Source of the DNA: a virus
Virus record (IMG/VR): IMGVR_UViG_3300006990_000027
Span: 1-64,000 of that record
DNA: 64,000 bases
Reading direction: 5' to 3' (one strand)
Every line of letters starts with the position of its first letter. Position 1 is the first letter of the stretch. The position numbers and the translations under genes were made by a program. Positions 41,196-50,116 of this stretch are shown here, in pieces. Under the pieces are notes generated by a model. The model was not told the origin of the DNA and did not search any database. It was given only the letters and a program-made list of their open reading frames with translations.

Positions 41196-42056
41196 ATGAA
41201 CTACTATGACACTTTGGGCATCTCCCGCGGCGCATCTGCCACAGATATTAAAAAAGCATACAAGAAACAAAGTATGCAACATCACCCTGATCGTACGGGC
41301 GGTGATGATTCCAAGTTCAAAGACATTAACGAAGCATATCAAGTATTAAAAGATCCACAAAAGAAAGCCATGTATGATCAGTATGGAACTGCTGATCCAC
41401 AACAAGCAGGACAAAATAATATGGGAGATATTAATGATATATTTTCTCAAATGTTTGGTGGAGATATGAGTGGTCAATTTGGAGACATGTTTGGACAACG
41501 TAGACAACAACGTCAACAAAGAAATAAAACTTTAAATATTAATTATGATCTAACACTTGAAGATGCATACAAAGGAAAAAGTGTAGTATTTGAAATACCA
41601 TTACCAAGTGGACGTAAACAAACAATTGATACACGTATGCCAGCAGGTATTGAAAACGGACAGTCAATAAAGTTACGTGGACTAGGCGATGATAGTATTC
41701 CAAATATTCCACCAGGCGACTTAACAATTACGGCTCGTATTTCTAAAGATCCAAGATTTGTACGTACAGGATGTGATTTACACAAAACAATAGTGTTAAC
41801 TGTATATGAACTAATACTAGGCTGTAAGGTCGAAATAGAACACTTTAATCAAGGATTTTTATTAAACGTTCCTGAAGGAACACAACCAGGTACTGTTTTT
41901 AGTATGAAAGAATTGGGTATGCCAATAGTGAATGCCCCTGGCCTCGGAACGTTATACATAAAAGTAAAGGGAACTGTTCCTAAGAATATAAATGATGCAC
42001 ATAAAGACCTAATTGAGCGAGCGAGGATCTTGACAAAAACTAAAAAGGAAGTATAG
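41196..42056 (+). CDS. dnaJ: DnaJ/CbpA-like J-domain co-chaperone
   Basis: 286 aa. J domain with HPD at 30-32 and typical helices (DIKKAYKKQSMQHHPDR, FKDINEAYQVL); a Gly/Phe/Gln-rich linker; then two beta-sandwich substrate-binding domains without the zinc finger, i.e. CbpA type. It stimulates DnaK and would work with host DnaK. The promoter of the deformylase gene lies inside its tail. Confidence 0.9.
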   Translation: MNYYDTLGISRGASATDIKKAYKKQSMQHHPDRTGGDDSKFKDINEAYQVLKDPQKKAMYDQYGTADPQQAGQNNMGDINDIFSQMFGGDMSGQFGDMFGQRRQQRQQRNKTLNINYDLTLEDAYKGKSVVFEIPLPSGRKQTIDTRMPAGIENGQSIKLRGLGDDSIPNIPPGDLTITARISKDPRFVRTGCDLHKTIVLTVYELILGCKVEIEHFNQGFLLNVPEGTQPGTVFSMKELGMPIVNAPGLGTLYIKVKGTVPKNINDAHKDLIERARILTKTKKEV

Positions 42057-42057
42057 T
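42030..42057 (+). promoter_or_regulatory. sigma-70-type promoter, leaderless geometry
   Basis: TTGACA, 16-bp spacer, TATAGT; the -10 box ends 7 nt before the ATG at 42065. An AAGGAAG lies in the spacer, too far from the ATG to be its ribosome site. Confidence 0.65.
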
Positions 42058-42064
42058 ATATAAT

Positions 42065-42580
42065 ATGTTAGAAATAATTAAATATCCAGCAGAAGTATTA
42101 AACAAACAAATGCCTGCATTTGACTTTGAAAATCCAATTATGGATCCAATTGAACTTAAAGAAAAAATGTTAGAAGCACAATTTGCTAACAAGGGTGTAG
42201 GGTTAAGTGCATGTCAAGTTGGCATTGAAACTGCGGCATTTACTATGGGCAGTGAACAACACAAAGATAAAGCACAAATCTTTATTAATCCTACTGTATT
42301 AGATTCTAGTACTGATGTAGTTTTAGATATTGAAGGTTGTTTAAGTTTTCCTGGAGTGTTTGTGCAAGTTAAAAGACCAACTTGGATTGTTGCAGAGTTT
42401 TGGGATCAAAACGGAGAAAAACAAGTAGGAAGAATAGAAGGATATGATGCTCGTTGTTATCTACACGAGTGTGATCATTTAAATGGCATAGTGTTTAAAG
42501 ACCGTGTTTCAAATTTAAAATGGGATATGGCTAGTAAACGTGCTAGAAAAAATATTAAAAAAGGATTAATTAATGCTTGA
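42065..42580 (+). CDS. def: peptide deformylase
   Basis: 171 aa. Motifs: GVGLSACQ (44-51), EGCLS (90-94, metal Cys92), HECDH (134-138). All metal ligands and the catalytic Glu are present; Ala to Ser in motif 1 is minor. Removes the formyl group from new proteins. Phage deformylases are known in marine T4-like phages. Overlaps clpA by 8 nt. Confidence 0.93.
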   Translation: MLEIIKYPAEVLNKQMPAFDFENPIMDPIELKEKMLEAQFANKGVGLSACQVGIETAAFTMGSEQHKDKAQIFINPTVLDSSTDVVLDIEGCLSFPGVFVQVKRPTWIVAEFWDQNGEKQVGRIEGYDARCYLHECDHLNGIVFKDRVSNLKWDMASKRARKNIKKGLINA

Positions 42581-44846
42581 ACCTAATGAACAGTTAGAAG
42601 GAATTTTTGAAGAAGCAATCAAACTTGCTCAAACAGGTGAACATGAATATGTAACCATTGAACACTTTGCTATGGCATTGGTTTGTGATGAAGAATTTTC
42701 AAAAACACTAGCGGAGTTTGGTGCAGATACAAATGCTATCAAAGAAGACTTGTCAGCGTTTATTCAAGATAAACTTCAGGATATTGTTGTACCTAATTTT
42801 AAAGGACGTCCTAAGAAAACACAAGCAATGGAACGTATGCTTAATAGAGCATTTACACAAACGCTATTCAGTGGTAGAACTACAATAGATCCAATTGATG
42901 TGTTTTTATCATTATTAAAAGAAAAGAAATCATTTTCTGCATTCTGTATGCGGAAGCATGGTATTGACTCTGAAAAGTTTAGTAACTTTATTGAAGCAGA
43001 GCAAATAGTTGGAGAAGCGGCAAGTGAACAGTACAGCATGTCACAATTAGAAAAAATTATTTCATCATTCTGTGAAAACCTTTCTGCAAAAGCAAAACGT
43101 GGTAAGATTGATCCAGTTATTGGTCGTGCTAACGAAATTGAAGAAACTGTGCTTATTCTTGCACGTAGACAAAAAGCAAATGTAATGTTGGTTGGTGATC
43201 CTGGCGTAGGTAAAACTGCTATTGCTGAAGGACTTGCTGTTGAAATAGCAAATGATAATGTACCAGAGTTTATTAAAGGTAGTACAGTTTATTCATTAGA
43301 CATCGGTGCTCTAGTAGCAGGTAGCAAATATAGAGGTGACTTTGAAGAACGTTTAAAAATGGTTATCCATGCATTAGAGAAAAAAGAAAAAGCAATCTTG
43401 TTTATTGACGAAGCACATATGATGAGTGGTGCTGGTTCAGGCGGTAGTGGACAATCAAATGACATGGCTAATATGTTAAAGCCTGCATTAGGTAAAGGAA
43501 CTATCAAAGTAGTTGCTTCAACTACATGGGAAGAATATCGTAAGCACTTTGAAAAGGATCGTGCATTAATGCGTAGATTCCAACGTGTAACAGTTGACGA
43601 ACCTACAGCAGAAGTTACTATAGATATTTTACACGGACTTAAAAAGTATTATGAAGCACATCACGGTGTAACAATTACCGACAAAGCAATTAATGGTGCT
43701 GTAACATATTCAGAAAAGTATATGGCAGATAAGAAACTACCAGATAAAGCAATTGATATTATTGACCGTGCTGGTGCTAGGTTTAAAGTTAAAGATGAAG
43801 AAAACGGTATAGTTGATCATGATCAGGTTGTTTTTGAAGTAAGTAAAATGACAAACTTACCATTAGAACAAATTGCATCAAAAGAAACTGAAACACTTAA
43901 AGATTTAGAAGGTGGAATGAAAACAAGAGTATATGGGCAAGACGAAGCCATAGACGGACTACTTGATAAAATCTTTATTGCACAAGCAGGACTAAAATCA
44001 CTTAATAAACCCGTTGGTTCATTCTTATTTGTTGGTCCTACTGGTTGTGGTAAAACAGAAACAGCAAAAGTACTTGCAAGTGAAATGGGTACTGAACTTG
44101 TACGTTTTGATATGAGTGAATTCCAAGAAAGACATTCAGTTGCTAAATTTATAGGTGCACCTCCAGGATATGTAGGATTTGAAGAAGACGCAGGTCAACT
44201 TATTACTAAACTACAAGAACATCCTAATTGTATACTATTGTTAGACGAAATTGAAAAAGCACACAAAGATGTTTCAAATGTGTTGTTAGGATTAATGGAC
44301 AATGGATTTGTTACAGGTTCAAATGGTAAAAAAGCAGATGCTCGTAATGCTATTGTTATTATGACATCTAACTTAGGTGCTAGAGAGATGGAGAAAAATG
44401 GTATTGGATTTGGTGACATGGATCGTTCAGGAGAACAAGACAATGCAGTAACAGATTTCTTTGCACCAGAATTTAGAAACAGACTTGATGGTATTATTAA
44501 GTTTGATAAACTAGAAAGATCAACTATGATGCTAATTGTAGATAAGTTTATTAAAGAAGTTAACGATATGTTAGCAGACAAAGGTATACTTATTGAACTT
44601 ACTGATACAGTTAAAGAGTTTTTAGTTAAAAAAGGATTCAACAAAAAAATGGGTGCGAGACCATTGCAACGTGTTATTGATGATCAAATTAAAAAGCCAA
44701 TGAGTAAAGAAGTACTGTTTGGTAAGTTGGTTAACGGTGGACATGTTACTGTTGATTTAGAGGGTGAAAATATTACGTTAGATATAAAGGAATTTATGCC
44801 AACGTTAGGAAAGGATACCCAAGTTGAAGACCTCGCACACGACTAA
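42573..44846 (+). CDS. clpA: ClpA-type AAA+ unfoldase
   Basis: 757 aa, ClpA length, without the long ClpB middle domain. An N-terminal Clp-N double repeat, first Walker A GDPGVGKT (about 208), FIDEAHMM; second Walker A GPTGCGKT (about 488), LLLDEIEKAH. The ClpP-docking loop motif is present as IGF at 611-613, just before FFAPEFRNRLD. So it should dock a ClpP ring, and two phage ClpPs are encoded (2431, 8260). Unfolds and feeds substrates; targets unknown. Confidence 0.93.
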   Translation: MLEPNEQLEGIFEEAIKLAQTGEHEYVTIEHFAMALVCDEEFSKTLAEFGADTNAIKEDLSAFIQDKLQDIVVPNFKGRPKKTQAMERMLNRAFTQTLFSGRTTIDPIDVFLSLLKEKKSFSAFCMRKHGIDSEKFSNFIEAEQIVGEAASEQYSMSQLEKIISSFCENLSAKAKRGKIDPVIGRANEIEETVLILARRQKANVMLVGDPGVGKTAIAEGLAVEIANDNVPEFIKGSTVYSLDIGALVAGSKYRGDFEERLKMVIHALEKKEKAILFIDEAHMMSGAGSGGSGQSNDMANMLKPALGKGTIKVVASTTWEEYRKHFEKDRALMRRFQRVTVDEPTAEVTIDILHGLKKYYEAHHGVTITDKAINGAVTYSEKYMADKKLPDKAIDIIDRAGARFKVKDEENGIVDHDQVVFEVSKMTNLPLEQIASKETETLKDLEGGMKTRVYGQDEAIDGLLDKIFIAQAGLKSLNKPVGSFLFVGPTGCGKTETAKVLASEMGTELVRFDMSEFQERHSVAKFIGAPPGYVGFEEDAGQLITKLQEHPNCILLLDEIEKAHKDVSNVLLGLMDNGFVTGSNGKKADARNAIVIMTSNLGAREMEKNGIGFGDMDRSGEQDNAVTDFFAPEFRNRLDGIIKFDKLERSTMMLIVDKFIKEVNDMLADKGILIELTDTVKEFLVKKGFNKKMGARPLQRVIDDQIKKPMSKEVLFGKLVNGGHVTVDLEGENITLDIKEFMPTLGKDTQVEDLAHD

Positions 44847-45546
44847 ACTTTTTTATAAAAAGTACAAGTACAAAGCAGTTGTAAAGACACCAAGAACTAG
44901 TTTTATTCGATATGCTAAACGTAGTGATATTGAATCACTGTTTAATGCAGAACGGATGGAACAATGGAAAGGCATAGGCGACTTAAACTATGCATACAGT
45001 TCTTTATCATTAGGTATAAACGATGGAAGGCATAGATCACATAAAGAAATATGGGAAAATAGATTTACCTTGTATAAGTTATACAATTGGATTCAAGAAT
45101 ATTACATTCACGAAGAACATAAGATTCGTAATGAAGGTGATAAACTTGGCTTCTTTACAAACGATAAAATAGTATGGGAAAACTTCTGTGGCACATTTAA
45201 AGATCATTTATACGAAATGATTTGGCCTAAAAACAAAAAGCAAGAAGATTACTTTACTAATAACCCAAACAATGTAATCTGTGAACGTTTACCATATGAC
45301 AAATACAGGTTTAAAATACATCTAAGAGGAAAACTAGTACGTCAAGCAGGGTTTGAAGAATGGGTAGAAAACTATGCAGGCGAATTAAAAGCATCAAAAA
45401 AATTAATTGAAAATTGCTACTATTCCGATGGAAGATTTTTGTACTCAACAGATTCACAAATGTTGCTGTTGTTACAAATGTATTTAGGCGATACAATTAG
45501 AAGCACACAAGAATATATAACAGAGGCGGAACTAAATGAACAATAA
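44824..45546 (+). CDS. 240-aa protein, unknown
   Basis: Starts at TTG 44824 inside the clpA end, with GGAAAGGA upstream. Rich in Tyr, Trp and Lys, mostly helical (IWENRFTLYKLYNWIQEYY). Position behind clpA could suggest an adaptor, but no motif supports this. Overlaps the next gene by 11 nt. Confidence 0.65.
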   Translation: MKTSHTTKLFYKKYKYKAVVKTPRTSFIRYAKRSDIESLFNAERMEQWKGIGDLNYAYSSLSLGINDGRHRSHKEIWENRFTLYKLYNWIQEYYIHEEHKIRNEGDKLGFFTNDKIVWENFCGTFKDHLYEMIWPKNKKQEDYFTNNPNNVICERLPYDKYRFKIHLRGKLVRQAGFEEWVENYAGELKASKKLIENCYYSDGRFLYSTDSQMLLLLQMYLGDTIRSTQEYITEAELNEQ

Positions 45547-45814
45547 AATAATTAAAGAACTAATCAAACGTAAAATAATCAAACACGGTACAACAATCAA
45601 TGCTACTGTAAAGGCAAACGGTATTGGAGGTCAAGTGGTTGAAGTACCTAAAGATATTGATGTTACTATTGCTAATGAGAAAGGTGTAGTTGCATGGGAA
45701 CTTGACTATGCTGGTAGAGACCACAAATACAACGTTAAATTAACGGATATTAATGATGTTGAAGGTATGGGAATTACTAGGTTAGCAAAAGCCTATAAGA
45801 TTAAAATTACATAA
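45536..45814 (+). CDS. 92-aa protein, unknown
   Basis: A basic helical start (NNKIIKELIKRKIIKHG), then beta-rich (GQVVEVPKDIDVTIANEKG) with a final KAYKIKIT. Overlaps the preceding gene. Followed directly by a late promoter, so it is the last gene of the DnaJ-Clp operon. Confidence 0.65.
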   Translation: MNNKIIKELIKRKIIKHGTTINATVKANGIGGQVVEVPKDIDVTIANEKGVVAWELDYAGRDHKYNVKLTDINDVEGMGITRLAKAYKIKIT

Positions 45815-45817
45815 ATA
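45810..45817 (+). promoter_or_regulatory. late promoter (CATAAATA), leaderless geometry
   Basis: Overlaps the previous stop; ends 5 nt before the ATG at 45823. No Shine-Dalgarno. Confidence 0.7.
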
Positions 45818-45822
45818 ACTGT

Positions 45823-46206
45823 ATGCCAGCGAACAGTACAACATTACAATTTATCGATCAGGACGGAACAACAATTTCGGCCGTAGCACAAACACCTGAA
45901 GCAGATAGTACACAAACAGTTTTAACTTCAGATAAAGTTAAAGGTGACGGATACTATAAAGGTGGAGATGGTCTACATACTGTACATTACAGTATTACAG
46001 ATTTTTCAGGAGAAGTCAAAATGCAGGCTTCGTTAGCCACTTCGCCTGCGGGATCTGACTGGTTTGATATTGCAGGAACAACATATACAACAGGTGCAGA
46101 TACCGATACTGACTTTGTTGCTAACTTTACAGGTAACTTTGTTTGGTTAAGAGCAATAGCAACATACTCAAACGGACGTATCAATTCAATTAAGGTAAAC
46201 TACTAA
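45823..46206 (+). CDS. small late structural-type protein
   Basis: 127 aa, beta-rich and Thr/Ala/Gly-rich (TLQFIDQDGTTISAV; GSDWFDIAGTTYTTG; YSNGRINSIKVNY). This composition resembles small decoration or fibre-associated virion proteins. Predicted leaderless late transcript. Confidence 0.65.
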   Translation: MPANSTTLQFIDQDGTTISAVAQTPEADSTQTVLTSDKVKGDGYYKGGDGLHTVHYSITDFSGEVKMQASLATSPAGSDWFDIAGTTYTTGADTDTDFVANFTGNFVWLRAIATYSNGRINSIKVNY

Positions 46207-46493
46207 TGAACGAACATTTTATAAGATTTATTTTTAATGAAGATCAAGGCGATGCTTTTTTAAAAGTGTTTGCAGGAGCAATGGCTTCAACTGTAAACGA
46301 AAGTTTAAATGAAAGCACTCAAGGCGACATTATGTTTGAGTCATACACTACAGAAGGTATGCATGTATACGAAGTTGCACTAAACAATGATATCGACGAT
46401 GCTACAGCAGAAGAAATGGCTAATGTTGTTGCGAAAGCCATTCCAAAAGATTTTGATATTGAAGTAAGCGGTGGCGACGACTCTAGTCGCTAA
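46206..46493 (+). CDS. 95-aa acidic protein, unknown
   Basis: Starts at the last base of the previous stop. Alpha/beta, acidic (DIDDATAEEMANVVAKAIP). Converges with the minus-strand gene at 46483, with 11 nt of overlap. Function unknown. Confidence 0.65.
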   Translation: MNEHFIRFIFNEDQGDAFLKVFAGAMASTVNESLNESTQGDIMFESYTTEGMHVYEVALNNDIDDATAEEMANVVAKAIPKDFDIEVSGGDDSSR

Positions 46494-47166
46494 TTTTAAG
46501 ATAATTTACTAAAGTTTCTTTACAGTCATACCATTTGCTTTGGTTATGATTTTTTACTTTGAAATCTAAGTTATATTCATTACCCTCAACTAACTTTTCA
46601 ACTTTCCAATCAGTAGGATGTTTACTACTAAAATGTGTAATCAAATTACCGTCACTTATAAAAGTATAAACATGAAAGTCACGTGTTCTAATATAACGTG
46701 CTTCGTGTAACAATGCACGTACAGATACTTTAGCACCTTTAGTACCAATGTGTGTTGAATTACTTATTTCTTTAACAAATAACTCTCTCTGTATTTCTTG
46801 TTCGTAAAGTGAAGGCAACGGAGCAATGAACCCTAAGTCTTTGCGTGTAACTGTATCTTTTGTAATAATTTGGTATATACGGTCTGTAAAGTCATTTGAA
46901 GAATCCGATAACACTTTAAATATCAAACCTTGATAATGGTTATAAATGTCATTGGTCATATCTTGACAACTACCATCAATAAAGAAATCACCAGTATCAT
47001 AAAAGTCTTTCATCATTTGTTTATTACTCTTTGCAGTAACTGACTCTAATGAACCGTTTTCTGTTTTGATATATTCCCAAGTATTTTCTTTTCTGTACGA
47101 CCCGATAATATTATATGCTTGTACAGCCAGATTGATAGCATCTTTAATTGGAATTTCTTTTTGCAT
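46483..47166 (-). CDS. 227-aa protein, unknown, minus strand
   Basis: AAAGGAAA precedes the ATG, and a full sigma-70 promoter lies upstream on the minus strand, so it is expressed early and alone. Mixed alpha/beta with VSVRALLHEARYIRTRDFHVY and a C-terminal Trp/Lys-rich end. No catalytic motif recognised. As an isolated early gene it is a candidate host-takeover factor, by position only. Confidence 0.7.
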   Translation of the reverse strand: MQKEIPIKDAINLAVQAYNIIGSYRKENTWEYIKTENGSLESVTAKSNKQMMKDFYDTGDFFIDGSCQDMTNDIYNHYQGLIFKVLSDSSNDFTDRIYQIITKDTVTRKDLGFIAPLPSLYEQEIQRELFVKEISNSTHIGTKGAKVSVRALLHEARYIRTRDFHVYTFISDGNLITHFSSKHPTDWKVEKLVEGNEYNLDFKVKNHNQSKWYDCKETLVNYLKISD

Positions 47167-47197
47167 TTTGGATTTCCTTTTGCCTAACTATACTTAT

Positions 47198-47226
47198 ATT
47201 ATAGTTGGTTTTACCACTCTTGTCAA
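47198..47226 (-). promoter_or_regulatory. sigma-70-type promoter, minus strand
   Basis: On the minus strand TTGACA (47226-47221), 17-bp spacer, TATAAT (47203-47198): full consensus. Confidence 0.85.
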
Positions 47227-47253
47227 CCACTTTTATTTTGGTAAAATAAAAAC

Positions 47254-47282
47254 TTGATTTTTACAACGATTTGTTGTATTAT
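47254..47282 (+). promoter_or_regulatory. sigma-70-type promoter
   Basis: TTGATT, 17-bp spacer, TATTAT; back to back with the minus-strand promoter. Drives 47343. Confidence 0.75.
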
Positions 47283-47342
47283 GTATATAGTATGTTTAAT
47301 TTAATTAAGCACTTTTTTAATAATCTAAACAAGGAGATAGAA

Positions 47343-47654
47343 ATGGCTAGAACAAAACAATTTGTTGTATACACTAGAGAATTTCAAAAAGGAAACGTAA
47401 ACTCAAAAGTTGGCGTGTTCGTTGAAGAAGCAAACAAATACATGGTTAACGGATCAGTTAACGGTGGAGCAATTAAATTTGCAAATCTAAAAATGACTAG
47501 ACCAACTGCTACTAGAAAATTAGTAGATGCTGGTTATGACTTTAATGTAAGAGTACTAGGTACTACATCATTACAAGGCGCAATGGCAATGAAATCAGAA
47601 TTAGTTAACTTGTTATCAAGCACTAACAAAACTGTAATCAACCAAGCGGCATAA
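47343..47654 (+). CDS. 103-aa basic protein, unknown
   Basis: ATG 47343 with AAGGAG 7 nt upstream; a 24-aa longer in-frame start is rejected for that reason. Basic, with KFANLKMTRPTATRKLVDAGYDF and FNVRVLGTTSLQGAMAMKSEL. It has its own promoter and a terminator-like hairpin, so a monocistronic early unit. It could be a small nucleic-acid-binding protein; not recognised. Confidence 0.7.
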   Translation: MARTKQFVVYTREFQKGNVNSKVGVFVEEANKYMVNGSVNGGAIKFANLKMTRPTATRKLVDAGYDFNVRVLGTTSLQGAMAMKSELVNLLSSTNKTVINQAA

Positions 47655-47667
47655 ATTGGATAAACAG

Positions 47668-47690
47668 AGTGGCGTTTCGACGCCACTTTG
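47668..47690 (+). terminator. hairpin terminator (weak T tract)
   Basis: Stem AGTGGCGT/ACGCCACT with a TTCG tetraloop at 47668-47687, followed by only a short T run. Confidence 0.6.
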
Positions 47691-47703
47691 GCTAAACAAA
47701 GTC

Positions 47704-47732
47704 TTTACAAACTTATTATTAGACTGTATTAT
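47704..47732 (+). promoter_or_regulatory. sigma-70-type promoter
   Basis: TTTACA, 17-bp spacer, TATTAT; 50 nt before the ATG at 47783. Confidence 0.7.
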
Positions 47733-47782
47733 ATACAAGTGAATGTGAAAATAGTTTTCGCATAGACAACTAGGAGAAAATA

Positions 47783-48040
47783 ATGTCAAACACAATTCAA
47801 TCAAAAGTACTAACAGCCCTTTCAAACGGCAACGAACTTACAGCAAAACAAATCAAGTCACGTTTTGGTGCAGGTAACCCGGCCGCAGTAATTCAGGCAC
47901 TAAGGTTTTCAGGTTATTCAATCTACTTGAACACTCACACTGATACAAAGGGTAGAGTAACTAACAAGTATCGTTTAGGTACTGCAAGTCGTAAAGTAAT
48001 TGCGGCTGGTTACAAAGCACTTGCTACAAAAGTAGCCTAA
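47783..48040 (+). CDS. small winged-helix/HTH-like protein
   Basis: 85 aa, basic. LTALSNGNELTAKQIKSRFG, then NPAAVIQALRFSGYSIYLN reads as a helix-turn-helix followed by a wing (THTDTKGRVTNKYRL). AGGAG precedes the ATG. Own promoter and a strong terminator: a monocistronic unit. Probably a DNA-binding regulator; target unknown. Confidence 0.7.
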   Translation: MSNTIQSKVLTALSNGNELTAKQIKSRFGAGNPAAVIQALRFSGYSIYLNTHTDTKGRVTNKYRLGTASRKVIAAGYKALATKVA

Positions 48041-48054
48041 GTAACACATTGAAG

Positions 48055-48080
48055 AAAGACCCCTTCGGGGGTCTTTTTTT
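48055..48080 (+). terminator. strong rho-independent terminator
   Basis: Stem AAAGACCCC/GGGGTCTTT with a TTCG loop, followed by a run of T. Ends the early region before the large late operon. Confidence 0.93.
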
Positions 48081-48110
48081 ATACCTACATTTTCAACAAC
48101 GGAGATATAA

Positions 48111-48344
48111 ATGGCTCAATACAGAGAAGAACTACCAAAAACAATTTCAGTAACGTGTACAGACAATGAGCAAGTAGTTGAAGCAGATTTGTTCTCATAT
48201 CAAGAAGATAAGCACATGGACGTAATCCTTAATACAGTGCGTGTACGCTTGGTTTGGAAGGGCAGATATTTTGTAGGTAATCAATTCGGCTATGAATTTA
48301 CAGCAAAGCCACCACATAAGGTAGTATTCAAACAGCACCGCTAA
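48111..48344 (+). CDS. 77-aa protein, unknown
   Basis: GGAGAT 7 nt before the ATG. Beta-rich (TISVTCTDNEQVVEADLF; VRVRLVWKGRYFVGNQFG) with a basic end. Sits between a terminator and a late promoter, without a clear promoter of its own. Function unknown. Confidence 0.6.
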   Translation: MAQYREELPKTISVTCTDNEQVVEADLFSYQEDKHMDVILNTVRVRLVWKGRYFVGNQFGYEFTAKPPHKVVFKQHR

Positions 48345-48358
48345 ATGATCCATTCTAT

Positions 48359-48366
48359 AATAAATA
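48359..48366 (+). promoter_or_regulatory. late promoter, extended type (AATAAATACTCA)
   Basis: 22 nt before the ATG at 48389, with AAGGAGAG between. Starts the late cassette. Confidence 0.75.
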
Positions 48367-48388
48367 CTCACATAAGGAGAGTATAACT

Positions 48389-49750
48389 ATGGATTTCAGA
48401 ACACTAATAAACAAACTTGATTCTTTCAATACGGAAGCCAAAAAAGAACCGGAGAGAATGAAGTTTAGCGATGCAATTAATCATGTAAAGGATATTACTT
48501 TTACACCCCCAACACCAGCACAAAACGAATACAGCATTGCTAACAATGTAGCATTCAAAGGCAAAGACCTAACTGATCCAAAAGTAAGACTTGCATTATA
48601 TCAAGACGAACTAAAACGCTCTCCAGGCAGATTACTAGGTGAAATTGCACAACGTATTAAACCATCGTCAGATGCACAAATAGAATTAAGTATGTTCGTT
48701 GGTGAACTCAGCGAAAAAGAAAAAGGCACTATGTCTAAAGAAGAACAGACACTTGCTTTTGAAGTTATCAAACATGCAATACGCAGTATGGATATTGAAA
48801 GAGATGCTGATCAAAGTACATACAAAGATAGTGATGCACCTGATGCATCTGAAATGGAATCAACAGAAGATGTAAGTGAATCAGAAGATGAACCAGACAT
48901 GTTAAGTGACTGTTGTGGTGCACCTGCAGATAGCGAAATAGACAAAGACGGCAACGCAGTGTGTAGTAAATGTAAAGACCACATGTCATTTTCTCCAGTA
49001 GACGAGTCAACAAATGAATCAGACTTCGACAGAGATAGTGTAACCTATGATGAAGTATTACCATTTGTAAAGATGACTTACAAAACGTTACTAACTGATC
49101 TTCAAACTGCAAGACAAGATATAGAAACTTATAAAGCGGGTGGCGACACTGGAGAAGAAGGTGGCGACATAGATATGATAATGCCATACCTTAGAGATTT
49201 AAAAGATATGCAAAAGTATGTGAAAGCGATTCTTGATAACCCAGACATGGACATCGAAGATGTTGTTGACCATATGATGCCAGCAAGTTTAGATACATCA
49301 CCAAGAGAAGAACTAATAGGAAGATTTAAAAAATCATTTTCTAAAGATCCACAACTTGCAAAAAGATTATTTAAAGATCCTCAATTAGATTTTTATTCAG
49401 AAGATGTAGAAGCAACAGAATGGTTTAAAGGACAGACTGATGTATCATTTAATGGAGATGAGTTTTATGAAGCATTTGGTTGGATTGAAGAAAATGACGA
49501 AAATGTTGTAGAAGCAGAATACCAAGGACGTACTGTTAAACTAAACAAACCAATGCGTGGTGATGTTAAAAAGTTTAAAGTATACGTTAAGAATCCAAAA
49601 GGTAATGTAGTTAAAGTTAACTTTGGTGATCCGGATATGAGAATTAAAAAATCTAATCCAGCAAGACGTAGAAGTTTCCGTGCTAGACACAACTGTGACA
49701 ATCCTGGTCCTAAGACTAAGGCACGTTACTGGTCATGTAGAAAATGGTAA
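48389..49750 (+). CDS. late virion-type protein with zinc ribbon and basic two-Cys C-terminus (453 aa)
   Basis: N-terminal helical domain, acidic linker, a zinc-ribbon-like LSDCCGAPADS plus CSKCKDHM (about residues 171-198), a helical middle, and a conserved C-terminal domain of about 80 aa ending RRRSFRARHNC and YWSCRKW. That C-terminal motif recurs in structural proteins of marine T4-like phages. The start MDFRTLINKLDSFNTEA could be a propeptide (cleavage after NTE is possible). Probably a head-associated protein. Confidence 0.7.
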   Translation: MDFRTLINKLDSFNTEAKKEPERMKFSDAINHVKDITFTPPTPAQNEYSIANNVAFKGKDLTDPKVRLALYQDELKRSPGRLLGEIAQRIKPSSDAQIELSMFVGELSEKEKGTMSKEEQTLAFEVIKHAIRSMDIERDADQSTYKDSDAPDASEMESTEDVSESEDEPDMLSDCCGAPADSEIDKDGNAVCSKCKDHMSFSPVDESTNESDFDRDSVTYDEVLPFVKMTYKTLLTDLQTARQDIETYKAGGDTGEEGGDIDMIMPYLRDLKDMQKYVKAILDNPDMDIEDVVDHMMPASLDTSPREELIGRFKKSFSKDPQLAKRLFKDPQLDFYSEDVEATEWFKGQTDVSFNGDEFYEAFGWIEENDENVVEAEYQGRTVKLNKPMRGDVKKFKVYVKNPKGNVVKVNFGDPDMRIKKSNPARRRSFRARHNCDNPGPKTKARYWSCRKW

Positions 49751-49756
49751 TTACAC

Positions 49757-50116
49757 ATGTTATTAAAAGAACTTTTTACAGCAGACAGCGATAATAGTAC
49801 TCCACAATACGACTTAATAGATGATATTAGTTTCTTCATTGATAATGACGATTCAATCCATAAAGAATTCTTTTTACCTGCTATAGCAGATCTAAAAAGA
49901 AAAAATATTGTTGAAAAAGATTCAATTGAAGAAGTTGCACCATATTTTGAAGCAATGGTTACAGCAGGTTGTATGAAGTACAACGAAACTTATAACATAT
50001 CTGGCAAGACCGAAGAAATTTACACACAAGAGTTAATGTCTAGTATATGTCACAAACTAGCGGAAAAACACCTACCACACATTAAAGACGGCGCATACGA
50101 TACCAAGGAGGCTTAA
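49757..50116 (+). CDS. 119-aa late protein with capsid-targeting-like N-terminus
   Basis: Begins MLLKELFTADSD, which resembles the capsid-targeting start of T4 Alt (MELITELFDED). The rest is acidic and helical (DDISFFIDNDDSIHKEFF). No catalytic motif. Follows the 453-aa gene by 6 nt and abuts the next gene. It might be internal head cargo. Confidence 0.6.
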   Translation: MLLKELFTADSDNSTPQYDLIDDISFFIDNDDSIHKEFFLPAIADLKRKNIVEKDSIEEVAPYFEAMVTAGCMKYNETYNISGKTEEIYTQELMSSICHKLAEKHLPHIKDGAYDTKEA

